Counted from the first letter of the stretch, positions 27,327 to 37,159 are shown. The stretch: DNA of 64,000 nt from Acidovorax temperans (GCF_006716905.1 NZ_VFPV01000003.1:496001-560000); one strand, 5' to 3'. The notes: generated by a model not told the origin, from the sequence alone. Numbers and translations: made by a program.

Positions 27327-29432
27327 ATGAGCAGCCTTTCCAGCATCAAGAGCGGCGCCTCGCTGCGCCAAACCCTGGCCCAATTACCACGCGACGCGCG
27401 CGACACGCTGTTTTTGCTGGTGGTGATTGCCTGGGTGATCGCCCCGCAAGTCCCCACCCTGCCGGTGTGGACCACACTGCTCGCGGCGGGGGTGCTGGTG
27501 TGGCGCGGGTGGCTGGCCTGGCACAGCCGTCCCCTGCCCAGCCGCTGGATCAGTTCCGGCCTGCTGGCCCCTCTGGCGGTGGCGGGCACCGTTTTTTCGC
27601 ACGGCACGTTTGTTGGCCGCGAAGCAGGGGTAACGCTGGTGATTGCCCTCTTGGCCCTGAAAACCCTGGAATTGCGGGCCCGTCGCGATGCGCTGGTCAT
27701 CTTCTTCCTGGGCTTCTTCACCATGATCAGCAGCTTTTTCAACTCGCAGTCGCTGCTGACCGCTGCGGCCATGCTGCTCGCACTGCTGGGCATGCTCACG
27801 GCGCTGGTCAACGCCCACATGCCAGTGGGCCGCCCACCCTTGGTGCAAGCGTTTCGCACCGCGTTCACCATGGCGCTGCTGGGGGCGCCCATCATGGCGG
27901 CGCTGTTCGTGTTCTTCCCGCGCATGGCGCCGCTGTGGGGTATTCCCGGAGATCAGATGGTGGGCCGCACGGGGCTGTCAGGGTCCATGCAAGTGGGAAC
28001 GATTGCCGAACTTGCGCTCAGCGATGCCATAGCCTTTCGCATCAAGTTCGACGACCCGGCGCAAGCGACTCCACCCGCGTCTTCCCTTTACTTTCGCGGG
28101 CCCGTGCTATCCGGCTTTGATGGGCGTGAATGGCGGGCCGAGCCGTTTCGTGAAGACAGCAGTTGGGCGGCACGTGCCGCCCTGCCTGCCAACCTGAAGG
28201 TGCAAGGCCCTGCGCTGCGCTATGAAGTGACACTGGAGCCACACAAGCGCCCCTGGCTCATGGTGCTGGAATCCACCCCCCAGGCCCCGGAGCTGCCCGG
28301 CAACCCCACCTACATGACGCAGGATTTGCAGTGGATGACCACACGACCGGTCACCGATGTGGTGCGCTACCGGGCTGAAAGCTACCCGGAATTCCGCCAC
28401 GGCCCCACGGCATCCGTGCGACAACTGCGTGAGTTCACAGCCCTGCCGCCAGGCTTCAACCCGCGCACGCTGGCACTGGCAGCGCAAATGCGTGCCGACC
28501 CCGCCTTGGCGGGCGACGACACAGCCGCCCTGATCGAAGCCGCCATGGCGCGCTTGCGCACCGGCGGCTATACCTACACGCTGGAGCCTGGGGTGTACGG
28601 CGAGCACACGGCCGATGAGTTCTGGTTTGACCGTAAAGAAGGTTTTTGCGAACACATTGCCTCCGCTTTCGTGGTGCTGATGCGGGCCATGGATGTACCT
28701 GCGCGGATCGTCACCGGCTACCAGGGCGGTGGGCAAAACTCGCTGGACGGCTACTGGACGGTGCGCCAAAGCGATGCCCATGCCTGGGCAGAGGTGTGGA
28801 TCGCCGAGCGCGGCTGGGTGCGGGTGGACCCCACGGGCGCGGTAGCTCCTGGCCGCGTGGGTGCTTTTGAGCGTCTGCCCATTCCCCAGGGGGCGATTGC
28901 GTCGGCCGTGGGCAACGTCATCGGCGCGAACGCACTTCAGCAAATGCGTGCGGTATGGGAGGCCGTGAACAACCGCTGGAACCAGTGGGTGCTCAACTAC
29001 AGCCAGAACAGCCAGATGGACTTGTTGAAGAAACTGGGGTTTGAATCGCCCAGCTGGCAAGACCTGACCACGATCCTCGGATCGCTGCTGGGTGTGGCTG
29101 CCCTGGGTGGCGCCACGTGGACCTGGTGGGAACGCCGCCAGCATGACCCCTGGCTGCGCCTGCTGGGGCGCACGCGCAAACGGCTGGAAGCGGCCGGGTT
29201 GCCACTGCCCGATCATCTGCCCCCCCGCGCCATCGCGCAGCGCGTACAGGCCCATTGGGGCACGGCCAGTGGCGCGGCGGCACCGAGCACACAAGCCCAG
29301 GTGCAGCGCATCCACGACTGGCTGCTGCGGCTGGAGCAGGTACGCTATGCCCCGCAACCTGCCCAGCAGCTGGGCACGCTGCGGCGCGAATTCAACACCC
29401 TTTCTTGGCCCCAACCCACCCCAGGCCAGTGA
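27327..29432 (+). CDS. tgpA: TgpA-type membrane transglutaminase (DUF3488)
   Basis: The protein has about 701 residues from ATG 27327, preceded by GAGGTGA. Six N-terminal membrane helices (DUF3488, about residues 20-200) precede a periplasmic region with a transglutaminase core: Cys near residue 440 in KEGFCEHIASAFVVLMR, His near 483 in SDAHAWAEVW, and Asp in RVDPTGAVAPGR. One more helix (SLLGVAALGGATWTW, about 590) and a cytoplasmic tail (DUF4129-like) follow. The catalytic triad is complete. Homologues are essential or important for envelope function in Pseudomonas. It is the end of the MoxR-DUF58 unit. Confidence 0.9.
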   Translation: MSSLSSIKSGASLRQTLAQLPRDARDTLFLLVVIAWVIAPQVPTLPVWTTLLAAGVLVWRGWLAWHSRPLPSRWISSGLLAPLAVAGTVFSHGTFVGREAGVTLVIALLALKTLELRARRDALVIFFLGFFTMISSFFNSQSLLTAAAMLLALLGMLTALVNAHMPVGRPPLVQAFRTAFTMALLGAPIMAALFVFFPRMAPLWGIPGDQMVGRTGLSGSMQVGTIAELALSDAIAFRIKFDDPAQATPPASSLYFRGPVLSGFDGREWRAEPFREDSSWAARAALPANLKVQGPALRYEVTLEPHKRPWLMVLESTPQAPELPGNPTYMTQDLQWMTTRPVTDVVRYRAESYPEFRHGPTASVRQLREFTALPPGFNPRTLALAAQMRADPALAGDDTAALIEAAMARLRTGGYTYTLEPGVYGEHTADEFWFDRKEGFCEHIASAFVVLMRAMDVPARIVTGYQGGGQNSLDGYWTVRQSDAHAWAEVWIAERGWVRVDPTGAVAPGRVGAFERLPIPQGAIASAVGNVIGANALQQMRAVWEAVNNRWNQWVLNYSQNSQMDLLKKLGFESPSWQDLTTILGSLLGVAALGGATWTWWERRQHDPWLRLLGRTRKRLEAAGLPLPDHLPPRAIAQRVQAHWGTASGAAAPSTQAQVQRIHDWLLRLEQVRYAPQPAQQLGTLRREFNTLSWPQPTPGQ

Positions 29433-29441
29433 CCTGACTGC

Positions 29442-30533
29442 ATGTTCAAAACTGTTTTTCTTGCTACTGCTTTGATAGCTGCTTGCGCAATACCTGCAAG
29501 CGCTAAGCCCCAAAAACCCTCACAAAACGCGAGCCGCAGCAACGCCGTGCAGGGCAGCACCCCCTATGCCCAGCGCGACGATGCCATGCAGTTTGCCGAC
29601 GACCTGGCAGAGCGCCGGGGGCTGGACCGCGAATGGGTGCGCCAAGCGGTGGGCCAGGCGCGTTTTCTGGGCTCGGTGCCCAAGCTCATGCTGCCGCCCG
29701 CCAAAGGCACGGCCAAGAACTGGCGTGTGTACCGCAGCCGCTTCATCGATCCCATCCGTATCCGCGCAGGCGTGCGGTTTTGGCAGGAACACCGCGAGGC
29801 CCTGGCTCGCGCCGAGCAGGAATACGGTGTGCCCGCCGAGATCATCGTCGGCATCATCGGGGTAGAGACCATCTACGGCCAGCAGATGGGCAACTTCCGC
29901 GTGATGGACGCGCTCGCCACCCTGGCGTTTGACTTCCCGGCAGCCCACCCGCGCGCCAAAGAGCGCACCGAATTCTTCCGCCGCGAGCTGGAGCAGTGGC
30001 TGAGCCTGTCCAACCGCACCAACATCGATCCGTTCGAGGTGCGCGGCAGCTACGCGGGCGCAATGGGGCTGGGGCAGTTCATGCCTTCCAGCTGGGCCCG
30101 GTTTGCCGTGGACTTTGATGGCGACAGCCGCATCGATTTGTTCAGGAGCCCCACGGACGCCATCGGCTCCGTGGCCAACTACTTCAAGGGCCATGGCTGG
30201 ACCACCGGCATGCCCACGCATTACAGCGTGCAATTCGACCCCGCCACGGTGAAGATGGACGAATTGCTGGCCCCCGACATCCTGCCCACCTTCAGCGCCA
30301 CCAGCATGCAGGCCAAGGGCGCTTTGCTGGATGCGGCCGGCGCCCAACACGCTGGCCCGCTGGCCCTGGTGGAACTGGAAAACGGTGGCGATACGCCCAC
30401 CTACGTGGCGGGCACCGAAAACTTCTACGCCATCACGCGCTACAACTGGTCCAGCTACTACGCCATGGCGGTGATCGAGCTGGGGCGCGAAGTGGCCGCC
30501 GCACGCAACGCGACTTTGGCCTCCAGCCGCTGA
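29442..30533 (+). CDS. mltB: lytic murein transglycosylase B (MltB family)
   Basis: The protein has 363 residues. A signal peptide of about 20 residues (MFKTVFLATALIAACAIPASA) shows no lipobox. The lytic domain has the catalytic glutamate in IIGVETIYG near residue 147, GSYAGAMGLGQFMPSSW near 203, and GYFKGHGW-like and YNWSSYYAMAVIELG motifs. It cleaves peptidoglycan between MurNAc and GlcNAc, forming 1,6-anhydro ends, in the periplasm. Bases 29467-29515, which encode the signal-peptide region, match the dispersed repeat. It starts 10 bases after tgpA, so co-transcription is likely. Confidence 0.93.
   Translation: MFKTVFLATALIAACAIPASAKPQKPSQNASRSNAVQGSTPYAQRDDAMQFADDLAERRGLDREWVRQAVGQARFLGSVPKLMLPPAKGTAKNWRVYRSRFIDPIRIRAGVRFWQEHREALARAEQEYGVPAEIIVGIIGVETIYGQQMGNFRVMDALATLAFDFPAAHPRAKERTEFFRRELEQWLSLSNRTNIDPFEVRGSYAGAMGLGQFMPSSWARFAVDFDGDSRIDLFRSPTDAIGSVANYFKGHGWTTGMPTHYSVQFDPATVKMDELLAPDILPTFSATSMQAKGALLDAAGAQHAGPLALVELENGGDTPTYVAGTENFYAITRYNWSSYYAMAVIELGREVAAARNATLASSR
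29467..29515 (+). repeat. dispersed dyad repeat, copy inside mltB signal-peptide sequence
   Basis: TGATAGCTGCTTGCGCAATA then CCTGCAAGCGCTAAG is read in frame as part of the signal peptide and its cleavage region (IAACAIPASAK). Confidence 0.6.
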
Positions 30534-30578
30534 CACGCCACGAAGGCGGAGCCCGGCGGCTGCCGGGATCCACCGCTA

Positions 30579-31931
30579 TCAAGGCCGCTGCATGTTGCAG
30601 CTGTGCGGCTGCTGCGCCTTGGCCGCAGGAATCTGCCGCACCACGCGAAAGCCATAGCCCGAGCCTTCCACGTCAAACTTGACACCGGGCGCGCCCTTCT
30701 TGTCCATCACGCCCACGGCCAGGGCTTGCTGGAACTGGTGATCGGCAGCACGCATGGTGCCGCCCTGCCCCGCCAGTTGCACGCTGGCCTTTTCCATTTG
30801 CCGCGCCACGGCCACCACATCGGTGGAGCCGGCCCGCTCCATCGACTGGGCCAGGGCCTCGATCATGAGCTGCATGCGCATGTGCACATAGTCGTCCTGC
30901 GGCTTGGGAAAGCGTTCGCGGAAAGACTGGTAGAACGCCTCGCTCTGCGCACCCGGCACATTGGGCAGCCAGTCGGCCACGGCCACCACCTTGCCAATGC
31001 CCGCATCACCCATGGCGGCGGGCGCGCCCAGGGCGTTGCCATAGAAGGTGTAGAAGCTGCCTTCGTAGCCCACCTCGCGGGCGGCTTTCACCAGCAGGGT
31101 CAGGTCATTGCCCCAGTTGCCGGTGACCACCGCCTGCGCGCCGCTGCTCTTGATCTTGACGGCGTAAGGCGCAAAGTCTTTGACGCGGCCCACCGGGTGC
31201 AGCTCGTCGCCCACCACCGCCACGTCGGGGCGCTGCGCGGCCAACTGCTTCTTGGCTTCGCGCAGCACAGCCTGGCCAAAGCTGTAGTCCTGGCCAATCA
31301 GGTACACGCTCTTGAGGGCTTTGTCCTCACGCATCACCTCCATCAACGCGGCCATGCGCATGTCGGCGTGGGCATCAAAGCGGAAGTGCCAGAAGCTGCA
31401 CTTTTCGTTGGTGAGGATCGGGTCCACCGCCGAGTAGTTCAGGAACAGCACGCGTTTGCCGGGTACACGCTCGTTGTGCTTGTTGATGGCCTCGATCAGC
31501 ACCGCAGCCGTGGCCGACGAATTGCCCTGCAAGATGACTTGCGCGCCGTCATCAATTGCTGCGCGCAGGGCCGACAAGGCTTCTTCGTTCTGGCCCTTGC
31601 TGTCGTAGCGTTCCAGCACCAGCGGGCGCTTGCCACCAGCTGCAGCGGGCAAGGCCACACCACCGCGCGCATTCACACGTTCCATGGCCCAGTACACGTT
31701 GCGAAACACCGCCTCGCCTGTGTTGGCAAAGGTGCCTGAAAGGCTTTCGATCAAAGCCACCTTGATGGGTTTGCCCGCAGGGGCGGCAGCGGCAGGCGCT
31801 GCGGTCTGGGCCCAGCCCGACGCCACGGGCGCCAAGCCCATCACTGCTGCGCCGGCGACGGCACAAACAGCCCGAAATAGTGCTGCACGGCGCCATTTCA
31901 AGCCCGTGGTCTGCAATTTATTCATACTCAT
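30579..31931 (-). CDS. ABC transporter substrate-binding protein, branched-chain amino acid type
   Basis: The protein has about 450 residues from ATG 31931, chosen for AAGGGA 5 bases upstream. A signal peptide ends near ASGWAQ. The periplasmic binding fold type I opens with KPIKVALIESLSGTFANTGEAVFRN, then ERYDSKGQNEEALSALRAAIDDGAQVILQGNSSA. Such proteins capture amino acids, amides or aromatic acids for an ABC importer. No permease or ATPase gene is adjacent, so it is an orphan binding protein and its ligand cannot be inferred. Confidence 0.85.
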   Translation of the reverse strand: MSMNKLQTTGLKWRRAALFRAVCAVAGAAVMGLAPVASGWAQTAAPAAAAPAGKPIKVALIESLSGTFANTGEAVFRNVYWAMERVNARGGVALPAAAGGKRPLVLERYDSKGQNEEALSALRAAIDDGAQVILQGNSSATAAVLIEAINKHNERVPGKRVLFLNYSAVDPILTNEKCSFWHFRFDAHADMRMAALMEVMREDKALKSVYLIGQDYSFGQAVLREAKKQLAAQRPDVAVVGDELHPVGRVKDFAPYAVKIKSSGAQAVVTGNWGNDLTLLVKAAREVGYEGSFYTFYGNALGAPAAMGDAGIGKVVAVADWLPNVPGAQSEAFYQSFRERFPKPQDDYVHMRMQLMIEALAQSMERAGSTDVVAVARQMEKASVQLAGQGGTMRAADHQFQQALAVGVMDKKGAPGVKFDVEGSGYGFRVVRQIPAAKAQQPHSCNMQRP

Positions 31932-32017
31932 TTTTCCCTTGAAATCCTGCGGCGGCGCACACACCTCCTGTGCATGCGGCGACCACGTCGAGAGCCGCGC
32001 AGTGTATAGGAGTCTCC

Positions 32018-32413
32018 ATGTTCTTCACCCCCGTCATCCGCCGCGCCGCTTACACCCACGCACCCCGCTCTGCCGACCTGGCTTTGCAACGTTTTTTGAT
32101 GGGCACGCTGGGGGCCACGGCTGGTGGTTCTGGCCAGCCAGCGGGCTACACCGTTACCCAGGATGACAAGCACACCACGCTGCAACTGGATGTGCCCGGT
32201 CTGTCACGCGAGCAACTGAACATCACCATCGAAGGCAATGTGGTCAAAGTGCAAAGCGTGGAAGGCGCGCCCCGCAGCGTTCAGCGCGCCTGGGAACTGG
32301 CGCAGGACATTGACACCGCCGCCAGCACTGCCAAGCTTGAAAACGGTGTTCTCACACTGACCCTGGCCCGCGTGGAGCCCGCCAGCAAAGCCACCTCGCT
32401 GACCATCCACTGA
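32018..32413 (+). CDS. small heat-shock protein (Hsp20/alpha-crystallin)
   Basis: The protein has 131 residues from ATG 32018, preceded by TAGGAG. The alpha-crystallin domain (about residues 45-131) shows YTVTQDDKHTTLQLDVPGLSREQLNITIEGNVVKVQS and ENGVLTLTLARVEP, the characteristic A-x-x-x-NGVL-like motif reading LENGVLTLTL. It should bind unfolding proteins without ATP. The N-terminal arm is short. A strong terminator follows at 32433-32471. Confidence 0.9.
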   Translation: MFFTPVIRRAAYTHAPRSADLALQRFLMGTLGATAGGSGQPAGYTVTQDDKHTTLQLDVPGLSREQLNITIEGNVVKVQSVEGAPRSVQRAWELAQDIDTAASTAKLENGVLTLTLARVEPASKATSLTIH

Positions 32414-32432
32414 ACCACGGCACGCGCCGTCA

Positions 32433-32471
32433 AAAAAGGCCGCTTTCGCCACGATCGAAAGCGGCCTTTTT
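32433..32471. terminator. bidirectional rho-independent terminator
   Basis: A 16-bp stem (AAAAAGGCCGCTTTCG and its complement) with a 7-base loop, A-rich on one side and T-rich on the other, serves the convergent hsp20 and macB-type genes. Confidence 0.92.
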
Positions 32472-32514
32472 GCGTTCTGCCCCGCACCAGCCGAGGGCGG
32501 CCACAACCTCCAGG

Positions 32515-33723
32515 CTATTCGTGGCGCAAGGCGTCGATGGGGTCCATGTGCGCTGCACGGCGCGCCGGGAAGTAACCAAACACCACGCCGATGCCTGCTG
32601 AAAACACAAACGACAGCAGGTTGACCGCAGGATTGAACAGGTAGGGCACACCCATCACCTGCGCCAGGCCCAGCGATGCCACGGTGGCCAGCACAATGCC
32701 CACCAGGCCGCCCAGCGCAGCCAGCACCACCGCCTCAATCAGAAACTGCAGCAGTACCTCGCGCTCCAGCGCGCCAATGGCCAGGCGCAGACCGATTTCG
32801 CGGGTGCGCTCCGTCACGCTCACCAGCATGATGTTCATGATGCCAATGCCACCCACCAGCAGGCTCACGGCGGCCACCGCGCCCAGCAGCGTGGTCATCA
32901 CCTTGGTGGTGCCCGCGAAGGTGTCGGCCAACTGCTTGGTGTCGAGCACGTTGAAGTTGTCCTCATCGGTGTCGGCCAGCTTGCGCAATTCGCGCAGCAA
33001 CTGGGTCAGGGCACTTTTCACACGCACCGGGTCGCTGCCGTCCTGCATGGACACCAGCAGCGTGTTCACGCGGGTGTTGCCCGTCACGCGTCGCTGCAGG
33101 GTTTTGAGGGGGATCAGCACCGTGTCGTCCTGGTCATTGCCAAACGCACCCTGGCCCTTGGAGCCGAGCACGCCCACCACCTCGCACGAGAAGGCTTTCA
33201 CGCGAAGCTGTTCGCCCACCGGGTCGCGGCCGCCATACAGCTCGCGGCGAATGGTCTCGCCGATCAGGCACACCGCGGCCCCGGCGCGCAGTTCGGGGTC
33301 CGTGAACGTGCGACCTCCGGCCTGAACCGTCCAGTTGCCCGTCTGCAGCCAGGCATTGGTGCTGCCGATCACGCTGGTCGTCCAGTTGCGCCCGCCTGCC
33401 ACCACCGTGGCGCCTGCACGCGCTTCTGGCGCCACCGCCAGAATGCCGCCGATCTGCTGCGCAATCGCGTCGGCATCAGTGTCCTTGAATGACGGCGCAC
33501 CCGTGCCGCCACCCGGCCCCATGCGCTGGCCAGGCCGCACTTGCAGCAGGTTGGTGCCCAGGCTGGAGATTTGCGTCTGCACAGCCAAGGTGGCGCCGTT
33601 GCCCAGCGTCACCATGGTGATCACCGCGCTCACCCCGATCACGATGCCCAGGATGGTGAGGAACGAGCGCATCAGGTTGCGCCGGATGGAGCGCAACGCC
33701 AGCAAGATGGTGTTGAACAGCAT
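32515..33723 (-). CDS. MacB-type ABC transporter permease
   Basis: The protein has about 402 residues from ATG 33723, which overlaps the stop of the ATPase gene (TGATG). The first helix is near residue 20 (RSFLTILGIVIGVSAVITMV). A large MacB-like periplasmic domain (about 45-275) follows, then three helices of the FtsX core (VSLLVGGIGIMNIMLVSVTERTREIGLRLAIGA). With MacA-type adaptor and outer-membrane factor it forms a tripartite mechanotransmission pump. Here permease and ATPase are separate polypeptides instead of the fused MacB. Confidence 0.92.
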   Translation of the reverse strand: MLFNTILLALRSIRRNLMRSFLTILGIVIGVSAVITMVTLGNGATLAVQTQISSLGTNLLQVRPGQRMGPGGGTGAPSFKDTDADAIAQQIGGILAVAPEARAGATVVAGGRNWTTSVIGSTNAWLQTGNWTVQAGGRTFTDPELRAGAAVCLIGETIRRELYGGRDPVGEQLRVKAFSCEVVGVLGSKGQGAFGNDQDDTVLIPLKTLQRRVTGNTRVNTLLVSMQDGSDPVRVKSALTQLLRELRKLADTDEDNFNVLDTKQLADTFAGTTKVMTTLLGAVAAVSLLVGGIGIMNIMLVSVTERTREIGLRLAIGALEREVLLQFLIEAVVLAALGGLVGIVLATVASLGLAQVMGVPYLFNPAVNLLSFVFSAGIGVVFGYFPARRAAHMDPIDALRHE

Positions 33724-34517
33724 CACGCGACTCCCTGGCTGGCGTGAGCAGCCACCACCGGGGCGGGCTTGCCACGCAGCCCGACCGGGTGAGGGTTGAG
33801 GGTGTCCGAATCCACCACGCCATCGACAAACCGCACCATCCGGCGCGCGTATTCGGCCATATCGGGCTCGTGCGTCACCATCAGCACGGTGATGCCCTGC
33901 TCGGCATTGAGCCGCCACAGCAGTTCCATGATTTCGTGGCTGCGTTGGGTGTCGAGGTTGCCGGTAGGCTCATCGGCCAGAAGCACCACGGGCTCGGTCA
34001 CGATGGCCCGGGCAATCGCTACGCGCTGCTGTTGCCCGCCCGAGAGTTCGGCCGGGGTGTGATGCTCCCAGCCTTTGAGGCCCACCGCATCCAGCGCGCG
34101 CGCGGCAGCGGCCTTGCGCGTGGCCGCAGATTCACCCCGGTACAGCAGCGGCAACTCCACATTCTCTTGCGCCGAAGTGCGCGCCAGCAGGTTGAAGCCT
34201 TGGAACACAAAGCCGAAATAGCGGCGGCGCAGCAATGCCCGCTCGTCGCGCGAGAGGGCCTCGACATGCACGCCCTTGAACAGGTATTCGCCGGTGGTGG
34301 GTCGGTCCAGGCAACCCAGCGTGTTCATCGCGGTGGATTTGCCCGACCCGCTGGGGCCCATGATGGCCACGAAATCGCCTTGCGCAATGCGCAAGTCCAC
34401 CCCTTTGAGGGCCTGGAAGGCCAGCGCCCCTTCGCCATACACCTTGGTCACGCCGCGCAACTCGATGATGGGCGCCTCGGCGGGCGGGCGCCCTGGTTCT
34501 GCCTGCGGGGCGGTCAT
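33723..34517 (-). CDS. ABC transporter ATP-binding protein (MacB/LolD type)
   Basis: The protein has 264 residues. Walker A is GPSGSGKST near residue 55, the Q-loop contains FVFQGFNLL, the signature is LSGGQQQRVAIARA near 158, and Walker B is VVLLADEPTGNLD near 180. It powers the permease whose gene it overlaps by one base, and its ATG overlaps the adaptor stop by 4 bases, so the three are translationally linked. Confidence 0.94.
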   Translation of the reverse strand: MTAPQAEPGRPPAEAPIIELRGVTKVYGEGALAFQALKGVDLRIAQGDFVAIMGPSGSGKSTAMNTLGCLDRPTTGEYLFKGVHVEALSRDERALLRRRYFGFVFQGFNLLARTSAQENVELPLLYRGESAATRKAAAARALDAVGLKGWEHHTPAELSGGQQQRVAIARAIVTEPVVLLADEPTGNLDTQRSHEIMELLWRLNAEQGITVLMVTHEPDMAEYARRMVRFVDGVVDSDTLNPHPVGLRGKPAPVVAAHASQGVA

Positions 34518-35869
34518 GGTGCCGCCTTGCCCATGCGCTGGTCGGTGATCACCTGCGCGCCGGGCTCCAGGCCCTCGGCGCTCACCTCGGTCATGCGGCC
34601 ATCGCTAATGCCCACCTTCACGCTCACGGGCTGGGGCACACCGTCCTGGAGCAGCCAGATCTGGCGCGTCTGCCCGGCGCCAGGCCCCCCGCCCCTGGCG
34701 GGTTTGCGGCTGGCATTGGCACTGCGTGGCGGGCCGGGCATGAGCTGCGAGACGATGCCACGGTTCGCACTGGCAGGCTTGCCTGCCGCCTCGGCGCCCG
34801 CCTGGGCGGGGGTGAAGCGCAAGGCGGTGTTGGGCACCAGCAGCACGTCGTTGCGCTCGGTGGAGGTGATGGTGGCCGCTGCCGTCATGCCGGGGCGCAG
34901 GCTCAGGTCGCTGTTGTCCACGTCCAGCCAGGTGATGTAGGTGACGACGTTGTCAGTTTTGGTGGAGCCAAACGACACGCGCGTGACCTCGGCCGGGTAG
35001 CGGCGCGAGGGGTAGGCGCTGACGGTGAAGCTGGCCTTTTGCCCCACGGTGAGCGAGCCCACATCGGCTTCGTCCACACTCACGTCCAGCCGCAGGCGCG
35101 TCAGGTCTTCCACCACGGTGAACAGCGTCACCGCTTGCAGCGATGCGGCCACGGCGTTGCCGGGCTCGACACTGCGGGTGAGCACCACACCGTTGATGGG
35201 CGAACGGATCGATGCCTTCGAGAGATTGGTTTCGTCGGTAGAGAGGGCCGCGCGGGCGTCATCCACCGATGCACGGGCACTGGCCTCGTCGGCCTTGGCG
35301 CGGTCCAGCGTGGCCTGGCCGGCATCCAGTTCGGTGGCAGACGGCACCTTGCCGCCCGACAGGCGCGCCACTTCCTGCAAGCGCGCCAGGCCCGCGGTGG
35401 CCTCTTTGGTGGTGGCCACGGCCTGCGCCAGCCGGGCCTGGGCGGCAGCCAGCGATGCACGCGAGCGCAGCACCTGTGCCTCGAGCTTGGCGGTGTCCAG
35501 CTCCACCAGCACCTGGCCCTTCTTGACCTTGTCGTTCACATCGACCAGCACGTTGCGCACGGTGCCCGAAAGCTCGCTGCCAATCGTCACCGACCGGGTG
35601 GGCTGCAAGGTGCCGTTGGCCGCCACGCTGAGTGTGAGGTTGCCGCGGCGCACTTCATCCGTCACATAGCTGGGGGCGGCGTTGGCCGCCTTGCTGCTTT
35701 GCCAGGCATACACGCCCCCCGCAGCCACCAGCAAGGCAGCCACGCCAATCCACAGCGTGGTGCGCTGCCACCAGCGGCGCCGAGGCGCGGCCCCCAGCAA
35801 CCCGGCCAGGCCTGCAGCCTGCGCCGATGCAGCCTTGGGAGATTTCACAGAAGTGTCAGGATGGTTCAT
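34514..35869 (-). CDS. MacA-type periplasmic adaptor protein
   Basis: The protein has 451 residues. An N-terminal membrane anchor (TTLWIGVAALLVAAGGVYAW, about residues 38-58) precedes an HlyD-type fold: lipoyl half LTLSVAANGTLQPTRSVTIGSE, a coiled-coil hairpin (about 120-215), then beta-barrel and membrane-proximal domains. It links the inner-membrane MacB-like transporter to an outer-membrane factor. The outer-membrane gene directly upstream is broken by a copK insertion, so this pump may lack its own partner. Confidence 0.92.
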   Translation of the reverse strand: MNHPDTSVKSPKAASAQAAGLAGLLGAAPRRRWWQRTTLWIGVAALLVAAGGVYAWQSSKAANAAPSYVTDEVRRGNLTLSVAANGTLQPTRSVTIGSELSGTVRNVLVDVNDKVKKGQVLVELDTAKLEAQVLRSRASLAAAQARLAQAVATTKEATAGLARLQEVARLSGGKVPSATELDAGQATLDRAKADEASARASVDDARAALSTDETNLSKASIRSPINGVVLTRSVEPGNAVAASLQAVTLFTVVEDLTRLRLDVSVDEADVGSLTVGQKASFTVSAYPSRRYPAEVTRVSFGSTKTDNVVTYITWLDVDNSDLSLRPGMTAAATITSTERNDVLLVPNTALRFTPAQAGAEAAGKPASANRGIVSQLMPGPPRSANASRKPARGGGPGAGQTRQIWLLQDGVPQPVSVKVGISDGRMTEVSAEGLEPGAQVITDQRMGKAAP

Positions 35870-35949
35870 GGATCAAGAATCAAAACAACAAGATAAAGAG
35901 CCCGTGGCCTGCGCCAGACTGCGCCCGCAAGGGCGCCAAGAGCGCCTGG

Positions 35950-36738
35950 CTATTGCCAGCCGCCGCCCAAAGCTTTGTAGAGCCGCACATGGTCCGCCGC
36001 CACGCTGGCCACCGTGGTCGCCACGCTGTCTTGTGCAGACAACTGCGTGCGCTGGGTTTCCAACACGGTGGCGAAATCAATCAGGCCACTGGCGTAGCGC
36101 TGCTGCGCCATCAGTGCGGCATTGGCGGCGGCATCGGCTGCGGCCTGCAGGCGCTGCAACCGTTCACGGTTGCCTTGCAAGGCCACCAGAGCATCTTCCA
36201 CGTCCTTCAGGGCTGCAAGCACCGTGGCCTCGTACGCCACCCGCACCTGTTCCAGCGCGGCTTCTTGCGAACGCACCTGGGCACGGGCCGCGCCACCATC
36301 GAACAACGCAGCCGTCACACCGGCAGCGAGTGAGCTGGTCACCGCATTGCCCGCCGTGAGCGCCCCCACGGTCAAGGCCCTGAGTCCCAGCGTGCCGCTG
36401 AGCGAAAAATCCGGGTAGCGGGCGGCATCAGCCTGCGCCACGCGCGCTGCGGCCGCTGCAACGCGGTGTTCTGCGGCGCGCACATCGGGGCGCTGGCGCA
36501 ACGTCTGGGCCGGAATATCCCAAGCCAGGTCGTCGGGCGGCAAGGGCACCATGGCCGTGGCCTCCAGCCGCGCGTTGAGCGCCGCCGGTGGCTGCCCCGT
36601 CAAAACTGCCAGGCTGTGGCGCGACTGGGCCAGGCTGCTTTGCAACGCCGGTATCTGGGCGGCGGTCTGCTCCGCCGCAGCCCGGGCCTGTTCGGCCACC
36701 AGCGACGTGGTCAACCCGGCCTGCAGGCGCCACTGTGC
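35950..36738 (-). pseudogene. 3' fragment of NodT-type outer-membrane efflux protein
   Basis: This continues the gene cut at 37268. Its frame resumes as AQWRLQAGLTTSLVAEQARA and contains the second half of a TolC-like alpha-barrel protein (AQIPALQSSLAQSRHSLAVLTG; RPDVRAAEHRVAAAAARVAQADAARYPDFSLSG) through the stop at 35950. About 262 codons remain. No ribosome-binding start is evident at the break, so this part is probably silent. It was the outer-membrane component of the MacAB-like pump encoded downstream. Confidence 0.88.
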
Positions 36739-36819
36739 AACCTCAATAAAAAAATGCGGGTTAACCCGTAGCTCTTAACCGGGTTTTCTGCACGGAAAGT
36801 GAGATCACCCCTGCTAAAC

Positions 36820-36853
36820 TGATTTTGCAGCGCTGAAGTGGGCTGCAAAATCA
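36820..36853 (+). promoter_or_regulatory. 12-bp dyad in the copK leader
   Basis: TGATTTTGCAGC and GCTGCAAAATCA are separated by 10 bases, ending 21 bases before the copK ATG. It may be an operator or an mRNA hairpin near the ribosome-binding site TAGGAAAA. Confidence 0.6.
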
Positions 36854-36874
36854 AACTCTATCTAGCTAGGAAAA

Positions 36875-37159
36875 ATGATGTTCAACAAACTCGCAATCAC
36901 TGCACTCATCCTCACCGCCACTACCGCCGCATTTGCCGTTGACATGAGCAGGGTCGAAAAGTCGGTCCCCCTGAAGGATGGTTCCACCGTGTACATCTTC
37001 AAAGACGGCAAGATGGCCATGGAAGACAAAGTTGGCCGTGTGGTGCCGATGAAGGCGGGACAAGTCATGCAAACGCAAGATGGCCAGAGCATCCTCATGA
37101 TCGGCAATGAACTGGCCCGGCTTGACTGGATCAAGAAATCCGACATCGGCGGCAAATGA
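36875..37159 (+). CDS. copK: CopK-family periplasmic copper-binding protein
   Basis: The protein has 94 residues. A signal peptide of 21 residues (MMFNKLAITALILTATTAAFA) leaves a 73-residue mature protein beginning VDMSRVEKS, as in Cupriavidus CopK. KDGSTVYIFKDGKMAMEDK and GNELARLD match the family beta-sandwich. In mature numbering Met28, Met38, Met44 and Met54, the reported Cu(I)-binding methionines of CopK, are all present; the C-terminal histidine is absent (ends SDIGGK). It should bind Cu(I) in the periplasm and lessen copper stress. It lies inside an outer-membrane efflux gene, on the opposite strand, with no other copper genes near. Confidence 0.9.
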   Translation: MMFNKLAITALILTATTAAFAVDMSRVEKSVPLKDGSTVYIFKDGKMAMEDKVGRVVPMKAGQVMQTQDGQSILMIGNELARLDWIKKSDIGGK